Notes under the pieces: generated by a model | Databases searched by the model: none | The model's input: the letters and a program-made list of their open reading frames with translations, nothing else | What the model was told of the DNA's origin: nothing | Part shown: positions 24,120-33,381 of the stretch, piece after piece | How positions within the stretch are numbered: the first letter of the stretch is position 1 | Layout: each line of letters starts with the position of its first letter | Assembly: GCA_007280915.1 (NCBI GenBank) | Contig: QYQL01000100.1 | Location: 1 to 43,131, forward strand | Direction of reading: 5' to 3' | Source: Verrucomicrobiaceae bacterium | GTDB lineage: Bacteria > Verrucomicrobiota > Verrucomicrobiia > Chthoniobacterales > Terrimicrobiaceae | Length of the DNA: 43,131 nucleotides | Translations under genes and position numbers: made by a program

Positions 24120-24611
24120 ATGCAATGTGATGTCTGCCAGTCGAAGGAAGCCACGGTTTTTCTGACCCAGATCGTGGACGGGAAGATGCAGAAGGTGAAC
24201 CTCTGCGAATCCTGCTCCAAGGAAAAGGGCGTGAACGACCCGACCGGCTTTGCCCTGGCGGATTTGCTCATGGGGCTCGGGGCCGCGCAGGAAATTGAAA
24301 AAAGCCCGGGCGCTCTCAAGTGCCAGGTCTGCGGGTTCACGCAGGCGGATTTCAAGAAAACCGGACGCCTCGGCTGCAGTGCGTGCTACACGGTTTTTGC
24401 CGAAGGGCTCTCCGGCATGTTGAAGAACATGCACAAGGGGATGATTCACACGGGAAAGGCCCCCGCCGCTTTGCAGGTGCGGCGCGAACAGGGGGAAAAA
24501 CTCCGCACGCTCCAGGAAAGCCTCACCCAGGCGGTCGCCGCGGAGGAATACGAGCGGGCAGCCGACCTCCGGGATCAGATCCGCAGGATGGAAGCCGGCA
24601 CCCCCGCATGA
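24120..24611 (+). CDS. mcsA: McsA, zinc-finger activator of protein arginine kinase
   Basis: A protein of 163 residues with four CxxC pairs that bind zinc: MQCDVCQSKEATVFLTQIVD, NLCESCSKEKG, LKCQVCGFTQADF and GRLGCSACYTVFAEGL. It ends in a UVR motif (QAVAAEEYERAADLRDQIRR). In Bacillus, McsA binds and activates the arginine kinase McsB and links it to ClpC. It overlaps mcsB by ATGA, so the two are made together. The start ATG is 5 bases past the ilvE stop. Confidence 0.92.
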   Translation: MQCDVCQSKEATVFLTQIVDGKMQKVNLCESCSKEKGVNDPTGFALADLLMGLGAAQEIEKSPGALKCQVCGFTQADFKKTGRLGCSACYTVFAEGLSGMLKNMHKGMIHTGKAPAALQVRREQGEKLRTLQESLTQAVAAEEYERAADLRDQIRRMEAGTPA

Positions 24612-25729
24612 AATTCTCAAAAATCATCGCCAGTTCCGGCGAATGGCTCTCGGGGGACGGCCCGCACAGGAACATCGTGGTCAGCAGCCGGGTCCGGCTG
24701 GCGCGCAACCTGCGCGAGAAACCGTTCCCGGGCTGGGCAAAAAAGGCCGAACGTCTCGAAGTCATGAGGCAGGTGAAGACAGCCGTCGAAAACCTGCCGG
24801 AAATGTCGGACTCTTATTCCGAAAACCTCGAGGCGCTCTCGCCGCTGGAAAAGCAGGTGCTCGTCGAGCGCCACCTCATCAGCCGGGAGCACGCGGCCAA
24901 GGGAGTCGGCAGCGCGGTCGTCATGAACGCGCCCCAGACGCTCAGCGTCATGATCAACGAGGAGGACCACCTCCGCATGCAGGCGATCTGCTGCGGCCTC
25001 CAACTCGACAAGGTTTTCGGCATGATCAACCGAGTGGACTCGGAGCTCGAGGAGGTCCTCGACTACGCGTTCGACTCCTCGCTCGGATACCTCACCGCCT
25101 GCCCGACAAATGTCGGCACCGGTATGCGCGCCTCGGCGATGCTCCACCTCCCGGGACTTGTCATGAGCGAGCAGATCAACAAGATCGTCAACTCGGTCAA
25201 CAAAATCGGCTTGGCCGTGCGCGGCCTCCACGGCGAGGGCACAGAGGCGATGGGCAACCTTTTCCAGGTCTCCAACCAGACGACGCTCGGCGAGACCGAG
25301 GAGGAAATCATCGGCCGCCTCAATCGCGTCATCGAGCAGATCCTCGAGCACGAGCAGAACGCCCGCGCCCTCCTCGCCCAGAGGAAGTCGGTGACCCTGC
25401 ACGACCAGATCGGCCGTGCCTACGGGGTTCTTTCCCACGCCTATTCCATGAGCTCGAAGGAAGCTCTCAATCTCCTCTCGGTCATCAAACTCGGGGTCGA
25501 CCTCGGGGTTTTCTCCGAACCGTGCCGGTTCCCCGTGGACGAGCTCTTTATCGAGACCCAGCCGGCCCACCTGCAAAAGGGGGCCGGAACACAAAAAATG
25601 TCGGCTGATGAAAGGGACTCCTTGCGCGCCGCCATAATCCGCGCAAAGTTGAGTCAGGTGCAGGAGCCGGATATCGCGCATCTGAAAGCGCGAACCCCGG
25701 ATCCCGCCGACGACCAAAATGATGAATAA
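24608..25729 (+). CDS. mcsB: Protein arginine kinase McsB
   Basis: A protein of 373 residues that phosphorylates arginine side chains to mark proteins for ClpC, using a phosphagen-kinase fold. Key elements are all present: the nucleotide-binding VVSSRVRLARNLREKPFPGW, the acidic loop VMINEEDHLRMQAICCG, the cysteine loop TACPTNVGTGMRASAML (C165), and the adenine-contact stretch GLAVRGLHGEGTEAMGNLFQ. The C-terminal RDxxRA motif (R336, D337, R340, A341), which binds phosphoarginine and controls McsB allosterically, is also kept. Length and spacing match the Geobacillus enzyme within one or two residues. The stop overlaps clpC by 11 bases. Homologous frames upstream are not part of the gene. Confidence 0.93.
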   Translation: MKFSKIIASSGEWLSGDGPHRNIVVSSRVRLARNLREKPFPGWAKKAERLEVMRQVKTAVENLPEMSDSYSENLEALSPLEKQVLVERHLISREHAAKGVGSAVVMNAPQTLSVMINEEDHLRMQAICCGLQLDKVFGMINRVDSELEEVLDYAFDSSLGYLTACPTNVGTGMRASAMLHLPGLVMSEQINKIVNSVNKIGLAVRGLHGEGTEAMGNLFQVSNQTTLGETEEEIIGRLNRVIEQILEHEQNARALLAQRKSVTLHDQIGRAYGVLSHAYSMSSKEALNLLSVIKLGVDLGVFSEPCRFPVDELFIETQPAHLQKGAGTQKMSADERDSLRAAIIRAKLSQVQEPDIAHLKARTPDPADDQNDE

Positions 25730-28205
25730 CTTCACACCCCGCGCCCAACAGGTGCTGGCATTGGCAAGAAAGGAAGCCGACCGGTTCAACCACAACTATG
25801 TCGGCACGGAGCATCTTCTCCTCGGCCTGATCAAGCTGGGCCAGGGAGTCGCTGTGAATGTTCTCCAGAAGATGGGCCTGGACCTCGAGACCGTGCGCAT
25901 GGAGGTCGAGAAGCAGGTCGGCTCCGGGCCGGAAACCAAGATGGTCGGCAACATCCCCTACACCCCGCGCGTGAAAAAAATCCTCGCGCTGGCCGGCAAG
26001 GAGGCCAAGAGCCTCCAGCATTCGTATGTCGGCACCGAACACATCCTCCTCGGGCTGCTTCGCGAGGGCGAGGGCGTCGCCGCGCGGGTTCTCAAAAATC
26101 TTGAGGTCGATATCGAGCGCACCCGCAACGAGATCCTCCGCGAACTCGACCCGAATTTCTCCCCGCAGGAAGAAGGGGACAGCATCCCCGCAGAAGCCGG
26201 AGGAAGCGGCAAGAAAGAGGGGAAAACACCCGCTCTCCGCGCATTCGGACGTGATCTCACAGAAATGGCAAAGAAGGGCGAACTCGACCCGGTCATCGGC
26301 CGTGCGGACGAAATCGAGCGCGTCATCCAGATCCTCTGCCGCCGCACCAAGAACAACCCTGTTCTCATCGGCGAGGCGGGTGTCGGAAAAACCGCGATCG
26401 CCGAGGGCCTCGCCCAGGAAATCGTCGCCGGGGCCGTCCCGGAGCTCCTGCACGACAAAAAGGTCATCACCCTGGATCTGGCTCTCATGGTGGCCGGCAC
26501 GAAATACCGCGGACAGTTCGAGGAGCGCATCAAGGCGGTGATGGACGAGATCCGGCGGACCAAGAATGTCCTCCTTTTCATCGACGAACTGCACACGATC
26601 GTCGGCGCTGGCTCGGCCGAGGGCGCGATGGATGCGTCGAACATCATCAAACCCGCACTCAGCCGGGGCGAACTCCAGTGCATCGGAGCCACCACCCTCA
26701 ACGAATACCGGAAATACATCGAAAAGGACGCGGCTCTGGAGCGCCGGTTCCAGACCGTCAAGGTCGAGGCCCCGTCGGTCGAGGAGACGATCCTGATCCT
26801 CAAGGGGATCCGCCCGAAATACGAGGCCCACCACAAGGCGAAAATCCTGGATGAGGCGATCGAGTCCGCGGCCAAGCTTTCCGACCGCTATCTCACGGGA
26901 AGGTTTCTTCCGGACAAGGCGATCGACGTCATGGACGAGGCTGGCGCGCGCGCCCGCATCACCGCGATGACCCGCCCGCCGAACATCAAGGATGTCGAAG
27001 GCGAAATCGAAAGCATCCGCATCGAAAAGGAATCGGCCATCAAGGCGCAGGACTTCGAAAAGGCCGCCTCCCTGCGCGACACCGAAAAGCAGGCGAAGGA
27101 AAAACTCGAGGCGATCCTCGCCGCGTGGAAGGCCAACAAGGACGAGAAGGAGGTCCTTGTCACCGACGAGGACATCATGCACGTCGTCTCAAAGTGGACG
27201 GGCGTCCCGCTCTCCCGCATGGAGCAACAGGAAACCGCGAAGCTCCTCGCGATGGAGTCCGAACTTCAGGTCAAGGTCATTGGTCAGGACGAGGCGGTCA
27301 CCGCCATCAGCAAGGCGCTCCGCCGTTCGCGGGCCGATCTCAAGGACCCTCGCCGCCCGATCGGCTCGTTCATCTTCCTGGGCCCGACAGGAGTCGGAAA
27401 AACCTTCCTCGCCCGGACGCTTGCGGAATTCATGTTCGGCGATGCCGACTCGCTCATCCAGATCGACATGAGCGAATACATGGAGAAGTTCACGGCTTCC
27501 CGCCTGATCGGTTCGCCTCCCGGCTATGTCGGCTACGAGGAGGGCGGCCAACTCAGCGAGGCGGTCCGCCGCCGCCCGTATTCGGTCGTGCTTTTCGACG
27601 AGATCGAAAAGGCCCACCCGGATGTCATGCACCTCCTCCTGCAGATCCTTGAGGAAGGCAAGATCACCGACTCGCTCGGACGCAAGATCGACTTCCGCAA
27701 CACGATTATCATCATGACATCGAACGTCGGGGCCGAACTGATCAAAAAGCAGACGTCGCTGGGATTCGGCGCGCAGAAACTTGACGACAGCCACGACTCG
27801 ATGCGCGGAAAAATCCTTGAGGAGACGAAACGGGTGTTCAAGCCCGAGTTCCTCAACCGCCTCGACGACATCATCGTCTTCCATACGCTCAGCAAGCCGG
27901 ACCTCGTTAAGATCGTTGACCTCGAGATGACGAAGGTCATCGCGCGGATCAGGACGAAGGATGTCCACCTCACGCTGGATGCAGCCGCGCAGGAGTTCCT
28001 CATTGAAAAAGGCTACGACCCGACCTACGGGGCGCGCCCGATGCGGCGCGCGGTGGAGAAATACCTCGAGGACCCGATGGCCGAGGAAATCCTCCGTGGC
28101 ACCATCAAGCCCGGCGACTCGGTCACCGTCAAACGCGACGGCGAGAAACTCGCCTTCGCCGTGGAGTCGTCCAAGGCGGAACCCGCCGGGCAGACATCAA
28201 AGTAG
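25719..28205 (+). CDS. clpC: ATP-dependent unfoldase ClpC
   Basis: An 828-residue AAA+ chaperone that unfolds tagged proteins into ClpP. Two Clp N-repeats come first ([40 protein letters not shown]), which in Bacillus ClpC bind phosphoarginine. The first AAA module has Walker A GEAGVGKT (218-225) and Walker [19 protein letters not shown]. Between the modules is the middle domain with a UVR motif ([18 protein letters not shown]). The second AAA module has GPTGVGKT (555-562), [15 protein letters not shown] and the ClpP-docking loop SLGFGAQ. The end is [20 protein letters not shown]. The gene overlaps mcsB by 11 bases, so substrate marking and unfolding are made together. No ClpP or CtsR gene is in the window. 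It converges on lipA with 5 bases between. Confidence 0.95.
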   Translation: MMNNFTPRAQQVLALARKEADRFNHNYVGTEHLLLGLIKLGQGVAVNVLQKMGLDLETVRMEVEKQVGSGPETKMVGNIPYTPRVKKILALAGKEAKSLQHSYVGTEHILLGLLREGEGVAARVLKNLEVDIERTRNEILRELDPNFSPQEEGDSIPAEAGGSGKKEGKTPALRAFGRDLTEMAKKGELDPVIGRADEIERVIQILCRRTKNNPVLIGEAGVGKTAIAEGLAQEIVAGAVPELLHDKKVITLDLALMVAGTKYRGQFEERIKAVMDEIRRTKNVLLFIDELHTIVGAGSAEGAMDASNIIKPALSRGELQCIGATTLNEYRKYIEKDAALERRFQTVKVEAPSVEETILILKGIRPKYEAHHKAKILDEAIESAAKLSDRYLTGRFLPDKAIDVMDEAGARARITAMTRPPNIKDVEGEIESIRIEKESAIKAQDFEKAASLRDTEKQAKEKLEAILAAWKANKDEKEVLVTDEDIMHVVSKWTGVPLSRMEQQETAKLLAMESELQVKVIGQDEAVTAISKALRRSRADLKDPRRPIGSFIFLGPTGVGKTFLARTLAEFMFGDADSLIQIDMSEYMEKFTASRLIGSPPGYVGYEEGGQLSEAVRRRPYSVVLFDEIEKAHPDVMHLLLQILEEGKITDSLGRKIDFRNTIIIMTSNVGAELIKKQTSLGFGAQKLDDSHDSMRGKILEETKRVFKPEFLNRLDDIIVFHTLSKPDLVKIVDLEMTKVIARIRTKDVHLTLDAAAQEFLIEKGYDPTYGARPMRRAVEKYLEDPMAEEILRGTIKPGDSVTVKRDGEKLAFAVESSKAEPAGQTSK

Positions 28206-28210
28206 CCGGA

Positions 28211-29101
28211 TCAGCGGGTCTCAACCGGATTGAATTCTCCTGCGTGGTAGGAGCTCCTGACGAGCGGAGCGCTGGCCACGAAGGTGAAGCCCTTGTTCCT
28301 CGCGATCTCGCCGTAGAGCCCGAATGTCTCCGGGCTGACATACTCGACCACGGGAAGATGATTCGGCGTCGGGCGCAGGTATTGGCCGAGCGTGAGCACG
28401 GTCACTCCGGCTTCGCGGAGATCGTCCATCGACTGGAATAGCTCGTTTTCCGTCTCGCCGAGCCCGAGCATGATCCCGCTTTTCGTCATCATCTCCGCCT
28501 CCATTTCCTTGACCCTGCGGAGCACGGCAAGGGAGAGGCGGTATTTGGCGCGGGAGCGCACGAGCGGGGTCAGCCGCTCGACGGTTTCCAGATTGTGGTT
28601 GAAAATGTCCGGGCGCGCATCGAGAACCCGCCGGATCGGGGCATCCTTGCCGTTGAAATCCGGAACAAGAACTTCGATGGCAATCTTCGGATCAACCGCC
28701 CGGATCGCCTCAATGGTTCGTCCAAAGTGGTCGGCTCCGCCGTCGGCAATATCATCACGGGCAACAGCGGTGATGACGACGTGCTTGAGCCCGAGCCGCT
28801 TCACGCCCTCGGCCACGCGCTGGGGTTCGTCCGCTTCGAGAGGCAGAGGTTTGGCGGTGTCCACCGCGCAAAACCCGCAGGCCCGCGTGCAGCGCTCGCC
28901 GGCAATCATGAAGGTGGCCGTCCCGCCGCTCCAGCACTCCCAGCGATTCGGGCACTGCGCGCTCTCGCAAACCGTGTGCAACCGGAGGTCGGATACCAGA
29001 TCCTTCGTGGAGAAAAAAACGGGGTTGCTCGGCAGGCGGACTTTGATCCAGTCCGGCTTCTTCGTCTGGTGCAACTCGGGGCTGATCTTCGGGCTCGGCA
29101 T
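28211..29101 (-). CDS. lipA: Lipoyl synthase
   Basis: A radical SAM enzyme of 296 residues that inserts two sulfurs into octanoyl groups on 2-oxo acid dehydrogenase and glycine cleavage subunits. The auxiliary cluster cysteines are in VCESAQCPNRWECWSGG. The radical SAM cluster is in RCTRACGFCAVDTAKP. The C-terminal RSSYHAGE supplies the conserved Arg and Ser. HNLETVERLTPLVRSRAKYR and KSGIMLGLGETENEL are also typical. It is divergent from the STN-domain gene across 77 bases. No lipB is seen nearby. Confidence 0.95.
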   Translation of the reverse strand: MPSPKISPELHQTKKPDWIKVRLPSNPVFFSTKDLVSDLRLHTVCESAQCPNRWECWSGGTATFMIAGERCTRACGFCAVDTAKPLPLEADEPQRVAEGVKRLGLKHVVITAVARDDIADGGADHFGRTIEAIRAVDPKIAIEVLVPDFNGKDAPIRRVLDARPDIFNHNLETVERLTPLVRSRAKYRLSLAVLRRVKEMEAEMMTKSGIMLGLGETENELFQSMDDLREAGVTVLTLGQYLRPTPNHLPVVEYVSPETFGLYGEIARNKGFTFVASAPLVRSSYHAGEFNPVETR

Positions 29102-29178
29102 GACGGCACATCATCGCGGCAGGCGGCATGGCTGTCAAATAATCCGCAACTTCCACGCGGGGCGCGTGTTGTATACGG

Positions 29179-30240
29179 ATGAGCTGGAACAAGCGATCCG
29201 TTTTTGCCGGGCTGGTCATAGTGCTCGCCCTGATCACCATCATCCGGATGCTCTGGCCGGACGGCCTGATCACACTGAACTTCACCAACGCGCCACTCTC
29301 GAAAGTCATGGCCTCGATCGAGCGCCAGGGACGTGTGCGGATCGTGACAAACATGCCGCCCGAAACCCCCGTCACAATCATCGTGAAAAAAGTGCCGCTC
29401 ATGGAGGCTCTCGAAACACTGTCCGTCCGAACCGAGAGTGATCTCCGGGCGGTTTTCATCGGGGCCGCCGACAAATCGCAGGTGGCTGCCGCGATCGAAG
29501 ATGTCAAATCGGGGAAACCCACTGAGAAGCTGGCGGTGGCGTGGTTCCCGTCGATGGGAATGTCCTTTGGAACAAACGTCCCCGACCCGCGGAGCCTGAC
29601 AGTCCGCTTCGAACCGGGCGACAAAAATGATCTTCAGTCGGCTCTGCTTCAGGTGGCAGCGAAGTCGGGAATCATGGCGGCGGTGCCACGCGATTGGAAT
29701 CCGGCGGTTTCCAGAACCCCGAAGCCCTCCACTGCGGCTTCTATGGTTCGCCAGCTCATCACGTCCTCCGGGGGCCAGGTGGTCGAGGGGTTTTTGCTTT
29801 TGAATCGTGGTGATGGAGGGAGGTATGGACGAGGGTCGGACGGGCAAGGCGCTCCCGATGGACGGGGGGGAGGAGATCGCGGAGAAGGAGGACGATCCGG
29901 CGGCGGATGGTCGTCGCGCCCGGACCGGGACGGGATGAACCCCGATTGGATCGCCCAGCGGGCCGACGCGATGATCGCGCAACTTCCCCCGGCGGAACAA
30001 CCCGCGGCCAAGGCGGATTTTGAAACGACGCACAAAATCTGGGAGGAGGTAAAAGACCTGCCGGATGACCAGCGGCGCGCAAAATTGGAGGAGGTCTTCA
30101 ACCGCCCCGATGTCCAGGACCGGATGGCCGAACGGGAGGCCGCGCGCGATCTGCGACGGTCGCCGGAACAGCGGGAGGACAGGATGCGGCGATACCTTGA
30201 CAGGAAAAACCAGATGAAGGCGGCAGGGAAGGGCTCATGA
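29179..30240 (+). CDS. Membrane-anchored protein with STN-like domain and Gly/Arg-rich linker
   Basis: A protein of 353 residues that I can place only in part. One membrane helix (SVFAGLVIVLALITIIRML) is followed by an STN-like segment (LITLNFTNAPLSKVMASIER; VTIIVKKVPLMEALETLSVR), the short domain found at the N-terminus of secretins and TonB receptors. A Gly/Arg/Asp-rich linker (GDGGRYGRGSDGQGAPDGRG) comes next at about residues 211-250. The C-terminus is helical and charged (DDQRRAKLEEVFNRPDVQDR; REAARDLRRSPEQREDRMRR). Its stop overlaps the pseudopilin start by ATGA. A role in assembling or sensing the pseudopilin is an inference from this coupling. Confidence 0.65.
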   Translation: MSWNKRSVFAGLVIVLALITIIRMLWPDGLITLNFTNAPLSKVMASIERQGRVRIVTNMPPETPVTIIVKKVPLMEALETLSVRTESDLRAVFIGAADKSQVAAAIEDVKSGKPTEKLAVAWFPSMGMSFGTNVPDPRSLTVRFEPGDKNDLQSALLQVAAKSGIMAAVPRDWNPAVSRTPKPSTAASMVRQLITSSGGQVVEGFLLLNRGDGGRYGRGSDGQGAPDGRGGGDRGEGGRSGGGWSSRPDRDGMNPDWIAQRADAMIAQLPPAEQPAAKADFETTHKIWEEVKDLPDDQRRAKLEEVFNRPDVQDRMAEREAARDLRRSPEQREDRMRRYLDRKNQMKAAGKGS

Positions 30241-30809
30241 AAAATTTGCACGGCGGCTTCACCCTCATCGAACTTATCGCGGTCATTGCCATCATCGGAC
30301 TCCTCAGTTCGCTGCTGATTCCGGAAGTCTCGAAATTTCAGGACCGGGCCCGCAGCGTTGCCTGCATGAATAATCTGCGACAGATCGGGGTCGGCGTTCT
30401 CGGTTACGTCGGAGACAACAATTACGAATATCCCGTAATCGAGCCAGATCCCCAGAACCCGGTCTATCCGCCGGCGAACGATTCGACGGATCCCGATGCG
30501 GGCATCGCAAAACCGATGCTGGATGTCCTGAGTCCCTACGGGGTGACAGAAGCTGTGTTGAAGTGCCCTGCTGATCTCAAGAGCCCGGATCCCTATTACA
30601 CAAAAACCGACCCCCACACCAGCTACCAGTGGAGGGTGACGCTAGACAGTGAAAATGCCACCGCCCCAAAATATTACGGGGGTCGCCGTGGATACACTGT
30701 GAGGATCGTCAAACCGTCCCGCGTGACGATCTGCACCGACTACCAAAATGTCCACTCCGGGAAAATGAACCGCCTCTACGCCGACGGCCACGTCTCGGTG
30801 CCGAACTGA
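30237..30809 (+). CDS. Type II secretion-like pseudopilin with H-X9-DG motif
   Basis: A pseudopilin of 190 residues. The prepilin signal reads MKNLHGGFTLIELIAVIAII, cut after the glycine at position 7, with Glu at +5 and a hydrophobic helix. The C-terminal domain includes ACMNNLRQIGVGVLGYVGDN, LKCPADLKS and the H-X9-DG motif in HSGKMNRLYADGHV. This motif is common in the large pseudopilin families of Planctomycetes and Verrucomicrobia. It would be inserted in the inner membrane and assembled by a T2SS or pilus machine encoded elsewhere. It is coupled to the STN-domain gene by ATGA and converges on gmd, one base away. Confidence 0.88.
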   Translation: MKNLHGGFTLIELIAVIAIIGLLSSLLIPEVSKFQDRARSVACMNNLRQIGVGVLGYVGDNNYEYPVIEPDPQNPVYPPANDSTDPDAGIAKPMLDVLSPYGVTEAVLKCPADLKSPDPYYTKTDPHTSYQWRVTLDSENATAPKYYGGRRGYTVRIVKPSRVTICTDYQNVHSGKMNRLYADGHVSVPN

Positions 30810-30810
30810 A

Positions 30811-31794
30811 TTATTTGGCTTTCAGATCCGCGAGGTCGGCGTCCACCATGATGCGGACGAGATCCTTAAACTTTGTTTTTGGCTCCCAGCCGATCAATCG
30901 CTTGGCCTTGGCCGGATCGCCGACCAGAAGATCGACTTCTGCCGGGCGCTCGTAGCGGGCGTCATACTTCACAAATTCCTGCCAATCAAGGTCGACGTGT
31001 GAGAATGCCTCCTCGACGAACTCGCGCACGGTGTGGGTTTCGTTGGTGGCAAGGACGTAGTCGTCCGGGTTATCCTGTTGGACCATCATCCACATGCCCT
31101 CGACATACTCGGGAGCATATCCCCAGTCGCGCTTGGCATCCATGTTTCCGAGGAAGAGCTCCTTTTGACGGCCGAGTTTGATAGCTGCCACAGCACGGGT
31201 GATCTTGCGGGTGACGAACGTCTCGCCGCGCCGCGGGCTCTCGTGATTGAATAGAATTCCGTTGGAGGCGTGCATTCCGTAGCTCTCGCGGTAGTTCACC
31301 GTCGCCCAATAAGCAAAAACCTTGGCGACACCATAAGGGCTGCGCGGCCAGAACGGCGTGGTCTCCGTCTGCGGCACCGCCTGCACCTTGCCGAACATCT
31401 CGCTGCTCGAAGCCTGATAGAACCGGGATTTGACACCTGCCTCGTGGATGGCTTCGAGGATGCGGATCGTGGCGACACCGGTCACGTCGGCGGTGTACTC
31501 GGGAATATCGAAGCTCACCCGCACATGGCTCTGAGCACCCAAGTGGTAAACCTCGTCGGGCTTGAGGTTGTAGATCAGCTTCACGAGGTTCACCGAGTCG
31601 GCGAGATCCCCGTAGTGCAGGAACAGGCGGACCCCGTTGACGTGGGGATCCTGGTAAAGGTGGTCGATCCGGCTCGTATTGAAGGTACTGGCCCGGCGGA
31701 TGATGCCGTGGACCTCATAGCCTTTTGAAAGGAGGAGGTCGGCGAGATAGGATCCGTCCTGTCCGGTGATGCCGGTGATGAGCGCTTTTTTCAT
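30811..31794 (-). CDS. gmd: GDP-mannose 4,6-dehydratase
   Basis: A 327-residue short-chain dehydratase that makes GDP-4-keto-6-deoxymannose, the precursor of GDP-fucose and GDP-rhamnose. It starts with the dinucleotide motif [19 protein letters not shown] and has [19 protein letters not shown], the catalytic SSSEMFG, the YxxxK pair in [37 protein letters not shown], and [20 protein letters not shown]. It is complete and typical. The ATG overlaps the rph stop by 4 bases, so it is read on the rph transcript. It supplies surface polysaccharide sugars, but no fucose synthase gene is near. Confidence 0.95.
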   Translation of the reverse strand: MKKALITGITGQDGSYLADLLLSKGYEVHGIIRRASTFNTSRIDHLYQDPHVNGVRLFLHYGDLADSVNLVKLIYNLKPDEVYHLGAQSHVRVSFDIPEYTADVTGVATIRILEAIHEAGVKSRFYQASSSEMFGKVQAVPQTETTPFWPRSPYGVAKVFAYWATVNYRESYGMHASNGILFNHESPRRGETFVTRKITRAVAAIKLGRQKELFLGNMDAKRDWGYAPEYVEGMWMMVQQDNPDDYVLATNETHTVREFVEEAFSHVDLDWQEFVKYDARYERPAEVDLLVGDPAKAKRLIGWEPKTKFKDLVRIMVDADLADLKAK

Positions 31795-32519
31795 AGGGTT
31801 GACAGGGCAGAATTCTGGAAATTCAGGAGATTGGCAATACCGGTTTTCGCGGCGGCGAGCATCGTGTCGAGCTGGCCCTGATTGAAGACCGTCTCCTCAC
31901 CGGATCCCTGAATCTCAACAAAATCCCCCTTGTCGGTCATCACCACGTTCATGTCCACCTCGGCGTCCTTGTCCTCGATGTAATCCAAGTCCAGAAGCAC
32001 CTCGCCGCCGACAATGCCGACGCTCACGGCAGCGACACGGTTTTTGACCGGCAATACGGAAAGTTTCCCCGCCGTCACCAGTGACCGGCAGGCGAGTTCG
32101 ATCGCAACCGAGGCCCCCGTAATCGAGGCGGTGCGGGTTCCGCCATCCGCCTGCAGGACATCACAATCGACCCAAAGCGTCCGGGAGCCGAGTTTTTCGA
32201 GATCCACCACCGCCCGGAGAGAGCGACCGATGAGCCGCTGGATTTCCGTGCCCCGCCCGTCGGGCCTGCCCCGCGAGGAATCCCTGGGCTTCCGGCTGGT
32301 TGTGGAATATGGAAGCATCGAATACTCCGCCGTGAGCCAGCCGCCGGTCACATTCTGCTCTTTCATCCAGCGCGGCACAGACTCCTCGATCATCGCCGCG
32401 CAGATCACCCGGGTGTTGCCGAAGGAGACCAGAACGGACCCCTGTGCATGGGGGGCGATCCCGGGTTGAATTTCAATTTTGCGGAGCTCGCCGGGGGACC
32501 GGCCGTCGTGTCGTGTCAT
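31791..32519 (-). CDS. rph: Ribonuclease PH
   Basis: A phosphorolytic 3'-5' exoribonuclease of 242 residues that trims tRNA 3' ends. It opens with [20 protein letters not shown], has [59 protein letters not shown] and the phosphate-site strand [20 protein letters not shown]. The end is [23 protein letters not shown] 32519 matches the usual family start; a start 13 codons upstream would add a Cys/His-rich extension. It overlaps gmd by 4 bases. The divergent methyltransferase begins 82 bases away. Confidence 0.93.
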   Translation of the reverse strand: MTRHDGRSPGELRKIEIQPGIAPHAQGSVLVSFGNTRVICAAMIEESVPRWMKEQNVTGGWLTAEYSMLPYSTTSRKPRDSSRGRPDGRGTEIQRLIGRSLRAVVDLEKLGSRTLWVDCDVLQADGGTRTASITGASVAIELACRSLVTAGKLSVLPVKNRVAAVSVGIVGGEVLLDLDYIEDKDAEVDMNVVMTDKGDFVEIQGSGEETVFNQGQLDTMLAAAKTGIANLLNFQNSALSTL

Positions 32520-32601
32520 GGGGGCGAGACATTGCCCGTGGCGGCATCCGGAGCGCAAGAAATCATTTTCCCTAACACAGGAAGCAGGCTACCCGTCTTC
32601 C

Positions 32602-33381
32602 ATGCCACTTGACGAAAACCAGATTGCCTCACGGGATCAGTTCGAACGCCAGAGCCGCAACTACGGCAAAACCCACATCCTCGCAGATGTGTCGGACATT
32701 GCGGCGGCCATCGAGGGGCTGGAGATTCCGCGGGGTGGCATGGCTTTGGACATCGCAACCGGCGGCGGCCACACGGCGGTATGGCTGGCGGAAAATGGCT
32801 GGACTGTCACCGCATCCGACCTCTCGCCGGCCATGCTCGAACGCGCATCCGAACTTGCTGACGAGCACGACGTCAAAATCACAACCGCGGTTCACGAGGC
32901 GGAACGACTCCCCTATCCGGACGGAACCTTTCAAATCGTCACATGCCGGGTGGCGGCCCACCATTTCACAGACCAGGCGGGATTTGTTCGCGAGGCGGCA
33001 CGCGTGCTGGCACCCGGAGGAGTTTTCCTGCTCATCGACGGAAGCGTCCCGGATGGCGAATCCGAAGCCGAAGCCTGGATTCACGCGGTGGAGAAATTCC
33101 GCGATCCGAGCCATGGAAGATTCCTTCCGCCTTGCGGATGGGCGGATCTTGTTCGTGAAGCAGGCTTGAACGTCCTCCGCTGCACGACAACACCCTTCAA
33201 GCAACCAGACCTGGAGTGGTATTTTGAAACCGCTGGCACGACGCAGGACAACCGCGCGAAAGTCCGCGCATTGATTTCATACCCACCTGAGGAAGCAAAA
33301 CGGGTCTTCCGCCTTGCTCAGGAACCCGATGGAAAAATCACCTGGTGGTGGCTGAGGCTGACTCTTATCGCAAGGAAGTAG
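32602..33381 (+). CDS. Class I SAM-dependent methyltransferase
   Basis: A 259-residue methyltransferase with the standard SAM-binding motif I (LDIATGGGHTAVWLAENGWT), then ASDLSPAMLERASELADEH, VHEAERLPYPDGTFQIVTCR and the post-motif VLAPGGVFLLIDGSV. The pattern resembles UbiE/COQ5 and related small-molecule methyltransferases. The substrate is unknown. The open frame extends upstream, but MPLDENQIASRDQFERQSRN begins the family-like sequence. The 3' end overlaps the convergent giant PEP-CTERM gene by 17 bases. Confidence 0.85.
   Translation: MPLDENQIASRDQFERQSRNYGKTHILADVSDIAAAIEGLEIPRGGMALDIATGGGHTAVWLAENGWTVTASDLSPAMLERASELADEHDVKITTAVHEAERLPYPDGTFQIVTCRVAAHHFTDQAGFVREAARVLAPGGVFLLIDGSVPDGESEAEAWIHAVEKFRDPSHGRFLPPCGWADLVREAGLNVLRCTTTPFKQPDLEWYFETAGTTQDNRAKVRALISYPPEEAKRVFRLAQEPDGKITWWWLRLTLIARK

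Noticed and set aside
24320-24607. Upstream extension of the McsB frame
   Set aside because: It overlaps McsA in another frame and lacks similarity. The family start MKFSKIIASSGEWL overlaps the mcsA stop as expected for a coupled pair.
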